NCBI GenBank assembly: GCA_951812745.1
Contig: OX638327.1
Coordinates: forward strand, 1,947,501-2,011,500
Source: an uncultured Nitrospirales bacterium
Lineage (GTDB): Bacteria > Nitrospirota > Nitrospiria > Nitrospirales > UBA8639
Reading direction: 5' to 3'
Length of the DNA: 64,000 bases
The notes under the pieces: generated by a model
Database searches by the model: none
What the model saw: only the letters and a program-made list of their open reading frames with translations
Told to the model about the DNA's origin: nothing
Made by a program: the position numbers and the translations under genes
In this document: positions 15,149 to 24,147 of the stretch, in pieces
Numbering within the stretch: position 1 is the first letter of the stretch
Layout of the letters: each line of letters begins with the position of its first letter

Positions 15149-17069
15149 TCCTCTCATCACGATTGAGCCGTCCGCTGAAGCCGGCCCCGCGCTCGCGGAA
15201 GAACCCTGGGGCGATCCGGACGGCATCCCGCAGGTGGCCCTGGTCACCATGCCGTTCGGGTATTCCAAATTCCCGTCCATTCAACTCGGCACGCTCTCCC
15301 GGGTCTTGAAGAACCACGGCATCGGCTCCAGGAGTTATCACTTCAACCTGCTGTTTGCCAATCGCATCGGTGTCCCGCTCTACGAAGTGTTGTGCGAAAA
15401 ACGCGGCATGATCGGCGAGTGGTTGTTCTCGTCGATACTCTTCCGGGACAACCCGAAGCACGCCCAGTACCCCGACGTGTTCAAGCCCGTGTTTGAGAGC
15501 ACGGCTCAAGAGGCCGGATGTTCCACGGGGTACCTGGAAGAGATCGCCCACACCATCGCGCCGCAATTTCTCACCGAGCTGCTGACCTCCTACGACTGGG
15601 GGCAATTCAAGGTGGTGGGGTTCACGTCCACCTTCGACCAGAACGTGGCGAGCCTGACCCTGGCGAAATTGATCAAGGAACTGTATCCCGCGGTCCGCAT
15701 CGTGTTCGGCGGGGCCAACTTCGACGGGGAGATGGGCCTGGAGCATTTCCGGGCGTTTCCCTGGATCGATTACGTGGTGGTCGGCGAAGGCGAGGAGGTG
15801 TTTCCCGCCTTGGCGAAAAACGTGTTGCGCGGTCAGGAGAACGCGCTCCCCTCCGGGGTGGCCTTTCGCAAAGATGGAGAGATCCGGTTCCAGCCCAACA
15901 CCACGCTCTTTTCCGATTTTACCGGGGTCGGGCCGCCGGACTACGATGATTATTTCGACATGGTGCGGGAGCTGGAGGGCCAAGGCTCGACCGGGCTCAA
16001 CCGGATTTTGTTGTACGAAGGGTCACGCGGTTGCTGGTGGGGCGAAAAACATCACTGCACGTTCTGCGGGTTGAACGCGCAGGCCATGAAGTTTCGCGCC
16101 AAGTCTTCCGACCAGGTGGCCCGGGAAATGGACGGGCTCTCCAGCCGCTATAACACGACGCGCTTCAGGCTGGTGGACAACATCATCGACCTGAAATATA
16201 TCGACACGCTGTTCGGCCGGTTCGCCGCCGGGCACTATGACCTGGACGTGTTCATGGAGACCAAGGCCAACCTGACCAAGCAGCAGATCCGGACCCTGGC
16301 GCAAGGCGGGGTGAAGTGCATGCAGCCGGGTATCGAAAGCCTGAGCGCCGCGCAGCTCAAGGAGATGGATAAAGGCGTCAGCCCGCTCCAGAACGTCCAG
16401 TGTTTGAAATGGAGCCGGTATTACAACCTGGACATCAACTGGAACATCCTGCTGGGCTTCCCGCAGGAGACCGACGCGGACTACCGGCGCCAGATTGCGC
16501 TCATTCCCTCACTGTTTCATCTCCAGCCGCCTGAAAGCACGGGCAAACTGTGGCTGGAACGATTCAGCCCCTATTTCATGCGTCCCGAAGACTACGGCGT
16601 GCGCATTACCGGACCGGGCGCGGCGTACGAATACGTGTACGACGCGAGGAAAGTGGACCTGAACAAGATCGCGTACGATTTCGAATACGAGATCGACTGG
16701 AAGGTGGACCCGGGCCTCTACGAACGGTTGTGCGCGCTCGTGCAGGAATGGCGGGCCCGGTATTTCTCGCAGGACCGCCCGTTTCTGTTCTATGCCAAGG
16801 CCATGAGTTACGTGACCGTCTACGACGGTCGGACCGATCAGCCCACGAGCGAACGGTTCGATTGGCCGCTTGCGTTTGTCATCGAGTATTGTAATGAGGC
16901 CCCGAAAACGCTCGAGCAAATCCGGCGGGCTTCAGCGGACGATCCGGCGGCGTTGACATCGGCGACTTCCATTGACGACGCGGTCGCCACCCTCGTGACG
17001 AAACGGATCCTGGTTGAGGATAAGGGGCGCTTCCTGACCCTGGCCCTGCCGGTCAATCCGCATCTGTAG
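15141..17069 (+). CDS. Cobalamin-binding radical SAM protein, RiPP-maturation C-methyltransferase type
   Basis: The 642-residue protein has an N-terminal B12-binding domain (about 30-200, with VGEGEEVFPAL) and a radical SAM core. The cluster cysteines are C298, C306 and C309 in SRGCWWGEKHHCTFCGLN, a CX7CX2C spacing rather than the usual CX3CX2C. That signature and the following MKFRAKS match proteins I know as RiPP maturation radical SAM C-methyltransferases, which methylate unactivated carbons in ribosomal peptides. No clear precursor peptide or protease is adjacent. ATG 15141 overlaps the pterin dehydratase stop. The long C-terminal region (about 480-642) is unassigned. A small-molecule substrate remains possible. 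Confidence 0.85.
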   Translation: MADPLITIEPSAEAGPALAEEPWGDPDGIPQVALVTMPFGYSKFPSIQLGTLSRVLKNHGIGSRSYHFNLLFANRIGVPLYEVLCEKRGMIGEWLFSSILFRDNPKHAQYPDVFKPVFESTAQEAGCSTGYLEEIAHTIAPQFLTELLTSYDWGQFKVVGFTSTFDQNVASLTLAKLIKELYPAVRIVFGGANFDGEMGLEHFRAFPWIDYVVVGEGEEVFPALAKNVLRGQENALPSGVAFRKDGEIRFQPNTTLFSDFTGVGPPDYDDYFDMVRELEGQGSTGLNRILLYEGSRGCWWGEKHHCTFCGLNAQAMKFRAKSSDQVAREMDGLSSRYNTTRFRLVDNIIDLKYIDTLFGRFAAGHYDLDVFMETKANLTKQQIRTLAQGGVKCMQPGIESLSAAQLKEMDKGVSPLQNVQCLKWSRYYNLDINWNILLGFPQETDADYRRQIALIPSLFHLQPPESTGKLWLERFSPYFMRPEDYGVRITGPGAAYEYVYDARKVDLNKIAYDFEYEIDWKVDPGLYERLCALVQEWRARYFSQDRPFLFYAKAMSYVTVYDGRTDQPTSERFDWPLAFVIEYCNEAPKTLEQIRRASADDPAALTSATSIDDAVATLVTKRILVEDKGRFLTLALPVNPHL

Positions 17070-17117
17070 GTTAAGGGTCAGCGCACAAGCGCCGCGGCTG
17101 AGGGACGATCTGCGTGC

Positions 17118-17378
17118 TTACGCGGTTCCGCCGGTTTCCGTCGGACCTTGGGCCAGCATTTCCGAAAACCGTTTGCCCACGATGTCGGTGACTTTCCCCA
17201 TGATGTCCGTCACCTCTTGCCATTCCTCGGGAGTCAATTCCTCTTTCAATCTCGGATTCAACCCCCATTTGGCGCTGACTTGCTGGCCTTCACGCTCGAC
17301 GTGGACCGTCAGGATTTCGGTGTCGAGGGGTTTTGTGGATCTGGAGGAGCGTTTCCGCGGTGAGGCTTCGTCTGCCAC
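17118..17378 (-). CDS. Hypothetical small protein (86 aa)
   Basis: A GTG start at 17378 is preceded by AAAGG. The basic N-terminus (PRKRSSRSTK) leads to a short beta segment, TEILTVHVEREGQQVSAKWG, and a helix, PEEWQEVTDIMGKVTDIVGK, ending GPTETGGTA. I do not recognise it. It lies convergent to the radical SAM gene. A precursor-peptide role was considered because of the neighbour, but its orientation and the absence of a known leader motif make this only a guess. Confidence 0.6.
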   Translation of the reverse strand: MADEASPRKRSSRSTKPLDTEILTVHVEREGQQVSAKWGLNPRLKEELTPEEWQEVTDIMGKVTDIVGKRFSEMLAQGPTETGGTA

Positions 17379-17582
17379 AATGTACGCCTTTCTGCGTGTG
17401 GTGGAACATCCTGGACAATGAAATATTACTGTGACGGGTTGTTGCGTCGAGTGTCAAATTGACCGGCAATATGAGGATCCGACAAGAAGGACTCTTTCCA
17501 ATGCATCCGGAAAGCCCTTGTCTCAAGGCCTTCTCTCCGGTTAGAGTCAGGGAATTGAGCGATTGAACCGGAGGCAGGACCC

Positions 17583-18281
17583 ATGAGTTTCGACTGGAAA
17601 GAAATTCTGAAATCCCTCAAGGATGCAGTCATTCCCAAGCGCTGGGACACGCAAGAATTTGTGCAAAATTTCTTTGAAGGCCTGTTTCTCGTGGTCCCGG
17701 TGGCCGTCACCATCTACGTCGTCTTCCTCGTGTTCAATTTCATCGACGGCTGGCTGAATATCCCTATTCCGGGGATCGGGTTCATCCTCACCATCGGCAT
17801 GCTCGTTCTCGTCGGCCGCCTGGCCTCGAACGTGTTCTTCCGCGGCGCCCTGGGTTCCCTGGAGAAAGTCCTGACCCGCACGCCCTTTGTCAAATTGGTC
17901 TACACGTCGCTCAAAGATCTCATCGAAGCGTTCATGGGCGAGAAAAAGCGTTTCGATCAACCCGTCCTCGTCTCGCTGACCCCGGGCGGCCATGCGGAAG
18001 CAATCGGGTTCGTCACCCGCCAGAACCTGGACCTGCTGGGGCTGGAAGACCGGGTCGCCGTGTATTTTCCGCAATCCTACAATTTTGCCGGCAACCTGCT
18101 GGTCGTGCCTCGCAGTCAGATCCGCCCGCTCCACGCCGACAGCGCGGACATCATGACCTTCATCGTCTCGGGCGGGGTCTCGGGCGGCGCCGCCAACGGA
18201 AAAACACCGCCTCCTCCCGGCGACACCCCAGCTCTACCCTCCCCGGCCGAGTCGCACAAGCCTCCCGATTCCTTTCAATAA
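17583..18281 (+). CDS. DUF502 family inner-membrane protein
   Basis: The 232-residue protein has two transmembrane helices (about 28-51 and 60-85) and then the conserved DUF502 segment: GSLEKVLTRTPFVKLVYTSLKDL, FDQPVLV, GFVTR, and VAVYFPQSYNFAGNLLVVPRSQI. The family is widespread and of unknown function. The C-terminal tail is Gly/Pro-rich and probably disordered. The gene appears monocistronic. Confidence 0.9.
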   Translation: MSFDWKEILKSLKDAVIPKRWDTQEFVQNFFEGLFLVVPVAVTIYVVFLVFNFIDGWLNIPIPGIGFILTIGMLVLVGRLASNVFFRGALGSLEKVLTRTPFVKLVYTSLKDLIEAFMGEKKRFDQPVLVSLTPGGHAEAIGFVTRQNLDLLGLEDRVAVYFPQSYNFAGNLLVVPRSQIRPLHADSADIMTFIVSGGVSGGAANGKTPPPPGDTPALPSPAESHKPPDSFQ

Positions 18282-18342
18282 CCGGCGGATTGCGTATCCC
18301 TTTGTGGCGGGAGTTGCAAAGACCTGACGGCGTGTTCTAATT

Positions 18343-18370
18343 TTGACACGGGGTTTTCATATAGTAGAAT
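18343..18370 (+). promoter_or_regulatory. Predicted promoter of the RND efflux operon
   Basis: TTGACA (18343-18348) and TAGAAT (18365-18370) are separated by 16 bases, about 55 bases before the first gene of the operon. Confidence 0.6.
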
Positions 18371-18424
18371 ATCCTTACTATTGACTGAGAGATATGATTA
18401 TCGGCTTCGTTGATAGATCCTGTT

Positions 18425-19561
18425 ATGATGATCCCGCACCCGTTTCAGCAATTGTTTCGCAGGGCCTGCCGGCCCCTCTTCGTGATCCTGTGCCTGATCA
18501 CCCTCCCGGCATGTAACGAGCAACAAGCCGCCCCTCCTCCCCCGGCTCCTCCACCCGCGCCGGTACGCGTCGCGCCGGTTCTTCAACGGGAAGTGAAGCA
18601 AACCGCCACGTTGGTCGGGACCGTCGAACCCTGGAAACGAAGCGTCGTGGCCAGCGAAGTCGAAGGGTTGGTCCAAGCCTTTCCCGCAGAAGAAGGCATG
18701 AAGGTCGCACGTGGGCAACTCCTGGCACGTTTGCGCACGGAAACCTTGCGGATCCGACTCGATTCGGCCGTGGCCCTCTATCGAGAGTCCGGCGCTCGCT
18801 ATCAACGAGCCAAACGTGATCTGAAACGAGTCCGCGTCCTCTTTAAAAAAGAACTGGTCACGCAGAAAGACTTCGATGACGCCCTGGCCGAGGAAACGGC
18901 GCTGAAAGAACACCTGTCTCAAATGGAGGCCGACATCCGGCAGGTCAGAGACTCCCTGAACCAGTCTACAATCGTCGCTCCTTTCGATGGATGGATTACG
19001 CAGGAATTTACGGAGATCGGACAGTGGGTGGAAGAAGGCGGGGCGATTGTCGAGATGGTCGACCTGTCGCACGTGCAAGTCGAAGTTCCTCTGCCGGAAC
19101 GCTACGTGAGTCACATTCAAATCCGTGATCCCGTCACCGCGACCTTCGACGGCCTGCCGGAGTTCGAGGCGCGGGGCCGTGTGTTCTCGCTCGTCGCCCA
19201 GGCCGATCGAATTGCGAGAACCTTTCCGGTCAAAGTGGCCATCCCGAATCCCGACCTGGCGATCAAGAGCGGCATGGTGTCCCGCGTCACGTTTCGGATC
19301 GACCGGCCTCACCAGGGGATCGTGATCCCGAAGGACGCCCTGGTCCTCCGAGGAGGCAAGCAATTCGTGTTTCGGGTGAACGAGGGGATCGTCGACCAAA
19401 TCCCGGTGACCCCCATCCTGCACGTCGAAGACCTCGTTGAAATCGAAGGGCCGATCCGGGAAGGGATGACCGTCGTGGTGGAGGGCAACGAACGCCTGTT
19501 CCCCGGTCAACCCGTGCGTGTGTTGGACGCTCCCGTAGAGGCTCCGGGCAACGATCAATGA
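18425..19561 (+). CDS. RND efflux periplasmic adaptor lipoprotein (membrane fusion protein)
   Basis: The N-terminus has a basic and hydrophobic signal ending in the lipobox LPAC, so the protein should be lipid-anchored. A Pro-rich linker is followed by biotinyl-lipoyl half-motifs (ASEVEGLVQAFPAEEGMKV and STIVAPFDGWI), a coiled-coil hairpin between them, and a beta-barrel domain. It bridges the inner-membrane RND pump and TolC. It overlaps the pump gene by four bases (ATGA). The start is uncertain: TTG 18410, ATG 18425 and ATG 18428 are in frame, and none has a clear ribosome-binding site. Confidence 0.93.
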   Translation: MMIPHPFQQLFRRACRPLFVILCLITLPACNEQQAAPPPPAPPPAPVRVAPVLQREVKQTATLVGTVEPWKRSVVASEVEGLVQAFPAEEGMKVARGQLLARLRTETLRIRLDSAVALYRESGARYQRAKRDLKRVRVLFKKELVTQKDFDDALAEETALKEHLSQMEADIRQVRDSLNQSTIVAPFDGWITQEFTEIGQWVEEGGAIVEMVDLSHVQVEVPLPERYVSHIQIRDPVTATFDGLPEFEARGRVFSLVAQADRIARTFPVKVAIPNPDLAIKSGMVSRVTFRIDRPHQGIVIPKDALVLRGGKQFVFRVNEGIVDQIPVTPILHVEDLVEIEGPIREGMTVVVEGNERLFPGQPVRVLDAPVEAPGNDQ

Positions 19562-22500
19562 ACATCATTCAATTCGCCATCCGGTACCCGGTGACCACGA
19601 CCGTGGTCGTGATCCTCGTGTCCCTCTTCGGGCTCGTCTCGCTCATGAAGCTGCCCATCCAGCTCACGCCCGACGTCTCCAAACCCGAGATCACGATTGC
19701 GACCCAGTGGCAGGGGGCCAGCCCCAAGGAAGTCGAACGCGAAATCGTGGACAAACAGGAAGAGCAACTGAAGGGGGTGGAAGGGCTGGAGAAAATGTTC
19801 GGCGAAAGTTCCTACGACTCCGCTGAAATCATCCTTCGGTTTCCGGCCGGAACCAATACCGAGACGGCGCTTCTTCGCGTCTCCAACCGGCTCAATCAGG
19901 TCAAGGAATATCCCGACGAAGTCGACGAACCCGTGATCAGCAGCGCCAATACGCGCGGCAGCGCCATGGGGTGGTTTATTTTCGAACCGTTGGAAGACAA
20001 CCCCATCGAAATCGACACCCTGCGGGATTTTGCGGAAGACGTGATCAAGGCGCGGTTCGAGCGCATTCCGGGAGTGGCCGCGTCGAACGTGTACGGGGGC
20101 CGCAAACGGGAACTGCGGGTGCTCGTGGACCCCTTGAAACTGGCCATCCGTTCCCTGATGGTTCTGGATCTGGCGCAGGCGCTGGATCAGGAAAATCGCG
20201 ATTACAGTGCGGGTGATTTCGATGAAGGTAAACGATCGTACGTCGTCAGAACCACCGGTGAATACCAAAGCCCCGAAGACGTGGGGAACGTCATTATCGC
20301 CAGACGGGACGGCGCGCCGGTGTATGTGCGCGACGTGGCGACCGTCAGCGTCGCGTATCAGGAGCCGCAACACGTCGTTCGGGAAATGGGGCGCAATTCC
20401 ATTGCCGTCAACGCCATCCGCGAGACCGGGGCCAATACCTTGGACACGATGCAGCAGCTTCGAGAAGCCGTTCAGGAACTGAACGACGAAATTCTCCAAC
20501 GACGGGGCTTCAAACTGTTTCAGGTCTATGACGAAACGGACTACATCTACAGTTCCATCAACCTGGTGCAAAAGAATCTGGTCATCGGCGGCATCCTCGC
20601 CGTGACGATTCTCTTCCTATTCCTGCGTACGGCGAGCACGACCTTCGTGGTCGGGTTGGCCATTCCCGTCAGCATCATGGGCACCTTCATTGCCCTGTGG
20701 GTGTTGGACCGGAACGTGAACGTGATCAGTCTCGCCGGCATGACGCTTGCCGGGGGCATGCTGGTCGACAATTCCATCGTCGTCCTGGAAAACATCTATC
20801 GTCACCGGGAATCGGGCAAACCGCTGTGGAAGGCCGCCTATGACGGCACCTCTGAAGTCTGGGGCGCGGTGCTGGCCAGCACCCTCACGACCATCGCCGT
20901 CTTCGTACCCATCGTGTTCATCGAGGAACAGGCCGGACAACTGTTTCGGGACATTGCCATTGCCATCAGCGCCGGAGTCGGGCTGAGTCTCCTGGTCTCC
21001 ATTACCGTGATCCCGTGCCTGTCCGCGCGCATTCTGACGACCACGAACCGCGGTCGGCGCCGGAGGGCCGGCCGGAAGAAAAAAACAGCCGACCGGATCG
21101 GCGATTTCGTGTACTGGATGTGCGGCAGTGCCGCCTGGCGCGTGGTGATCGTCTTCGGACTCACGGCGTTCGCCCTCGGCATCATCACGCAGTTGTTGCC
21201 GAAAGCCGAATACCTGCCCAGCGGGAATCGAAATCTGATCTTCGGTGTGGTCCTGCCCCCGCCCGGCTACAACACGGAGAAGTACGTGCGGTTGGGAGAG
21301 TCCATCGAGAGCGTCCTCACTCCCCATTGGGACGCCGAACCCGGGTCCGCGGAAGAAGCCGCCCTGGATGGTCCCAGTATCCGCAATTTCTTCTACGTGG
21401 CGCGTGGACGCGGCGTGTTCATGGGCGGCCGCACAAATGACGATGCCGAAATCCGCGACCTGATCCCGGTGTTTCGCCGGGCCTTGGCCGATCTCCCCGG
21501 GGTCATTCCGATTGTGACCCAAAGCAGTCTGTTTCAACGAGGGTTGGGGGAAGGGCGGAACATCGACATTGAAATTACCGGGCCGGACCTCGACAAGCTC
21601 CTCGCCCTGGGCGGACGGATCTTCGGACAAATTCAAGCCGTCCTGCCGGGCGCACAGGTTCGGCCGAAGCCGAGTCTCGACCTGGGAAGTCCCGAAGTGC
21701 GGGTCCATCTGAGGCGGGACCGGGCGGCGGACGTGCAAATGACGAATCAGGCGCTCGGCTTCACCATCGACGCCCTCGTGGACGGAGCCAAGGCGAGTGA
21801 CTATCAATTTGAAGGAGACGAGATCGATCTTACCATCCGGGGCATCGATGAGTATGCCAATCGAACGCAAGACCTGGGGAACCTGCCCATCTTTACACCG
21901 GGCGGCCGCATCACCACGGTCGGTGACATTGCCGACGTCACGCTCGTGGCAGGCCCGGAACAAATCAACCACATCGAACGGGAACGGGCCATCACCATCC
22001 AGGTCATTCCGCCGAGCCAGATCCCGTTGGAGACGGCCATGGACCTGATCCAGCAGCAGGTGGTTCGTCCGATCGAACAAGCGGGGACCCTCGGGCGTCT
22101 CTACAATATTCACCTGGCGGGCACGGCGGACGACCTCACGAAAACCTATGACGCCCTGAAATACAATCTGCTCATGGCCGTGCTTATTACCTATTTGCTC
22201 ATGGCGGCCTTGTTTGAAAGTTTCCTGTATCCTTTTGTCATTATCTTCAGCGTGCCGTTGGCCGCGGCCGGCGGCCTGCTCGGGCTGTCCGTCGTCAACC
22301 GCGTCATTGCCCATCAACCCATGGATGTCCTGACCATGCTGGGGTTCATCATCCTGATCGGCGTCGTGGTCAACAACGCCATTCTGGTCGTGCACCAGGC
22401 CCTGAACTTTATGGATCCGCAACGGCTCAACCTGTGGGCGTCCGGTGAAGACCAACCGACGGGCGGCATGCCGGCTCGTGAAGCCATCGCCGAATCCGTG

Positions 22501-22755
22501 CGGTCCCGCGTCAGGCCCATCATGATGAGCATGCTGACGACGACCTTCGGCCTCCTGCCGCTGGTCCTGGCCTCGGGCGCCGGATCGGAATTGTACCGGG
22601 GGATCGGCAGCGTGGTGCTCGGCGGGCTCATGCTCTCGACCATGTTTACGCTCCTCCTGGTCCCGGCGATCTTCAGCCTCATGATGAGCTGGAAACTCAA
22701 AAGACGGACCGCGCCGCCGGAAGCGGTCCTGGGCCCGGAAATCCGGGAGACGTGA
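19558..22755 (+). CDS. RND family efflux transporter permease
   Basis: The 1065-residue length and the two-fold repeat of one helix, a large periplasmic loop and then a helix bundle fit AcrB/MdtB-type pumps. The first helix is followed by KLPIQLTPDVSKPEI. The fourth-helix motif GGMLVDNSIVVLENIYRH carries the proton-relay aspartate. The mirrored helix in the second half (GFIILIGVVVNNAILVVHQAL) has Asn in place of the acid, as in many pumps. It exports drugs, bile-like compounds or metabolites by proton antiport; the substrate is not assignable. It is translationally coupled to both neighbours. Confidence 0.95.
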   Translation: MNIIQFAIRYPVTTTVVVILVSLFGLVSLMKLPIQLTPDVSKPEITIATQWQGASPKEVEREIVDKQEEQLKGVEGLEKMFGESSYDSAEIILRFPAGTNTETALLRVSNRLNQVKEYPDEVDEPVISSANTRGSAMGWFIFEPLEDNPIEIDTLRDFAEDVIKARFERIPGVAASNVYGGRKRELRVLVDPLKLAIRSLMVLDLAQALDQENRDYSAGDFDEGKRSYVVRTTGEYQSPEDVGNVIIARRDGAPVYVRDVATVSVAYQEPQHVVREMGRNSIAVNAIRETGANTLDTMQQLREAVQELNDEILQRRGFKLFQVYDETDYIYSSINLVQKNLVIGGILAVTILFLFLRTASTTFVVGLAIPVSIMGTFIALWVLDRNVNVISLAGMTLAGGMLVDNSIVVLENIYRHRESGKPLWKAAYDGTSEVWGAVLASTLTTIAVFVPIVFIEEQAGQLFRDIAIAISAGVGLSLLVSITVIPCLSARILTTTNRGRRRRAGRKKKTADRIGDFVYWMCGSAAWRVVIVFGLTAFALGIITQLLPKAEYLPSGNRNLIFGVVLPPPGYNTEKYVRLGESIESVLTPHWDAEPGSAEEAALDGPSIRNFFYVARGRGVFMGGRTNDDAEIRDLIPVFRRALADLPGVIPIVTQSSLFQRGLGEGRNIDIEITGPDLDKLLALGGRIFGQIQAVLPGAQVRPKPSLDLGSPEVRVHLRRDRAADVQMTNQALGFTIDALVDGAKASDYQFEGDEIDLTIRGIDEYANRTQDLGNLPIFTPGGRITTVGDIADVTLVAGPEQINHIERERAITIQVIPPSQIPLETAMDLIQQQVVRPIEQAGTLGRLYNIHLAGTADDLTKTYDALKYNLLMAVLITYLLMAALFESFLYPFVIIFSVPLAAAGGLLGLSVVNRVIAHQPMDVLTMLGFIILIGVVVNNAILVVHQALNFMDPQRLNLWASGEDQPTGGMPAREAIAESVRSRVRPIMMSMLTTTFGLLPLVLASGAGSELYRGIGSVVLGGLMLSTMFTLLLVPAIFSLMMSWKLKRRTAPPEAVLGPEIRET

Positions 22756-22766
22756 TCGGGAGGGTT

Positions 22767-24131
22767 ATGTTACACGGCGTTGCAAGACCATCAAACCCGT
22801 TTCAAGAGGCCGTCATGATCGTCATCATCTTCGCCGGCATCGTCTGTTTCTCAGGAACGACGAGCCTGGCTTGGGCAGAGGATCAGGCCGCCTTCCGTCA
22901 ACACCCGCTCGAACTCCGGTTGAGCATGCAGGACGCGATGCAAGCGGCCGTGGATAACAATCCCACGGTGCAGATCTTCAAGGAGCGCGTGACTCAGGCC
23001 GAAGAGCAAGCCGTGACCCGGCGCGGAGCCCTGCTGCCGAATCTCTCCGCCCGGGTCAGCGGAGCGAGACGGCGGTTCTTTCTCGGCGCATTCGCCCAAC
23101 GTGCCGGGGTGTCCGACCCCATCAATTTTTACGAAAGCCGTATCGCGTTGACCCAGAACATCTTCAGCCTGAGCCTGATCCAGAAATGGCGCGCGGCCCG
23201 CACGAACATCGAAGTGGCCGGCCTGGACTCGGCAACCCAGCAAATGGACACCATGGCCCTCGTCGCCCTGGCGTACCTGGAAACCTTACGGGTCCAAAAA
23301 TCCGTCAAGGCCCGCATGGCCGACGTCAAGCTCAATAACCAACTGTTGCGCCTGGCCATGGAACGCAAGTCGGTCGGCATGGCCACCAGGCTGGACGTCA
23401 CCCGTGCGAAGGTGCAACTGGAAAACGAAAAGCAGCGCCTGCTCGTCGCCCGCAACGACTTCGGCAGCGCGAAACTCAACCTGAGCCGCGGCATCGGGCT
23501 CTCCTTCGACGTGAAGCTGATCCTCACGGACGACCTGAAACTCGTCCCCGTCACGCCCCAGACCGTGGACGAGGCCCTGCAGGTCGCCCGGGAACACCGG
23601 GTCGAACTCAAGGCCCAACAAAAGCGGGAACGGCTGGCCGCGCTCTCGCTCAGTTCGGTGGTGATGGAACGCGTGCCCTCTCTCACGGCCAACGGAGACG
23701 TGGGCCTGATCGGGAATCAACCCGGCAAAGCGTTGACCACGGACAACGTCCAGGTCCTGCTCTCCATTCCCCTGTTCGACGGAGGCCAGCGTGAAGGCCG
23801 CATCTCCGAACAGCGCAGTCTGGTTCGCCTGGAGTCCCTCAGGACGCGGGACGTCGAACGGCAAGTCGGGTTGGAAGTCCGGGACGCCCTGTTGACGATG
23901 GAATCGACCCAACAACGGGTGGCCGTGGCCAAGGAAGGGCTCCGGCTGGCGTTCCAGGAACTCGGCCTGGCCAAGCGGCGCTTCGCCGTGGGCCTGGCGA
24001 CCAACATCGAGGTCACGAACGCCCAGACGCGGGTGGCGCAAGCCCGGGACAACCTCATTGAGGCGCTGTTCAATTTCAACGCGTCGCGCGTGGACCTCGC
24101 CAGGGCCCAGGGCCGGCTCGAAGCACTCTAA
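22767..24131 (+). CDS. TolC-family outer membrane efflux protein
   Basis: A signal peptide ends at AWA before EDQ. The mature protein has the internal duplication typical of TolC: long helices carrying SMQDAMQAAVDNNP, LALAYLETLRVQKSV and, in the second half, GLRLAFQELGLAKRRFAVGLATNIEV. It forms the outer-membrane channel for the adjacent pump. ATG 22767 follows GGGAGGG closely; GTG 22752 (overlapping the pump stop) and ATG 22815 are alternatives. It completes a three-gene efflux operon. Confidence 0.93.
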   Translation: MLHGVARPSNPFQEAVMIVIIFAGIVCFSGTTSLAWAEDQAAFRQHPLELRLSMQDAMQAAVDNNPTVQIFKERVTQAEEQAVTRRGALLPNLSARVSGARRRFFLGAFAQRAGVSDPINFYESRIALTQNIFSLSLIQKWRAARTNIEVAGLDSATQQMDTMALVALAYLETLRVQKSVKARMADVKLNNQLLRLAMERKSVGMATRLDVTRAKVQLENEKQRLLVARNDFGSAKLNLSRGIGLSFDVKLILTDDLKLVPVTPQTVDEALQVAREHRVELKAQQKRERLAALSLSSVVMERVPSLTANGDVGLIGNQPGKALTTDNVQVLLSIPLFDGGQREGRISEQRSLVRLESLRTRDVERQVGLEVRDALLTMESTQQRVAVAKEGLRLAFQELGLAKRRFAVGLATNIEVTNAQTRVAQARDNLIEALFNFNASRVDLARAQGRLEAL

Positions 24132-24147
24132 CCCACCGGCATCACCC

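Noticed and set aside
20617-22455. 612-aa open frame opposite the RND permease
   Set aside because: Shadow frame, His/Asp/Gly-rich, no domain; the plus strand encodes a complete transporter.
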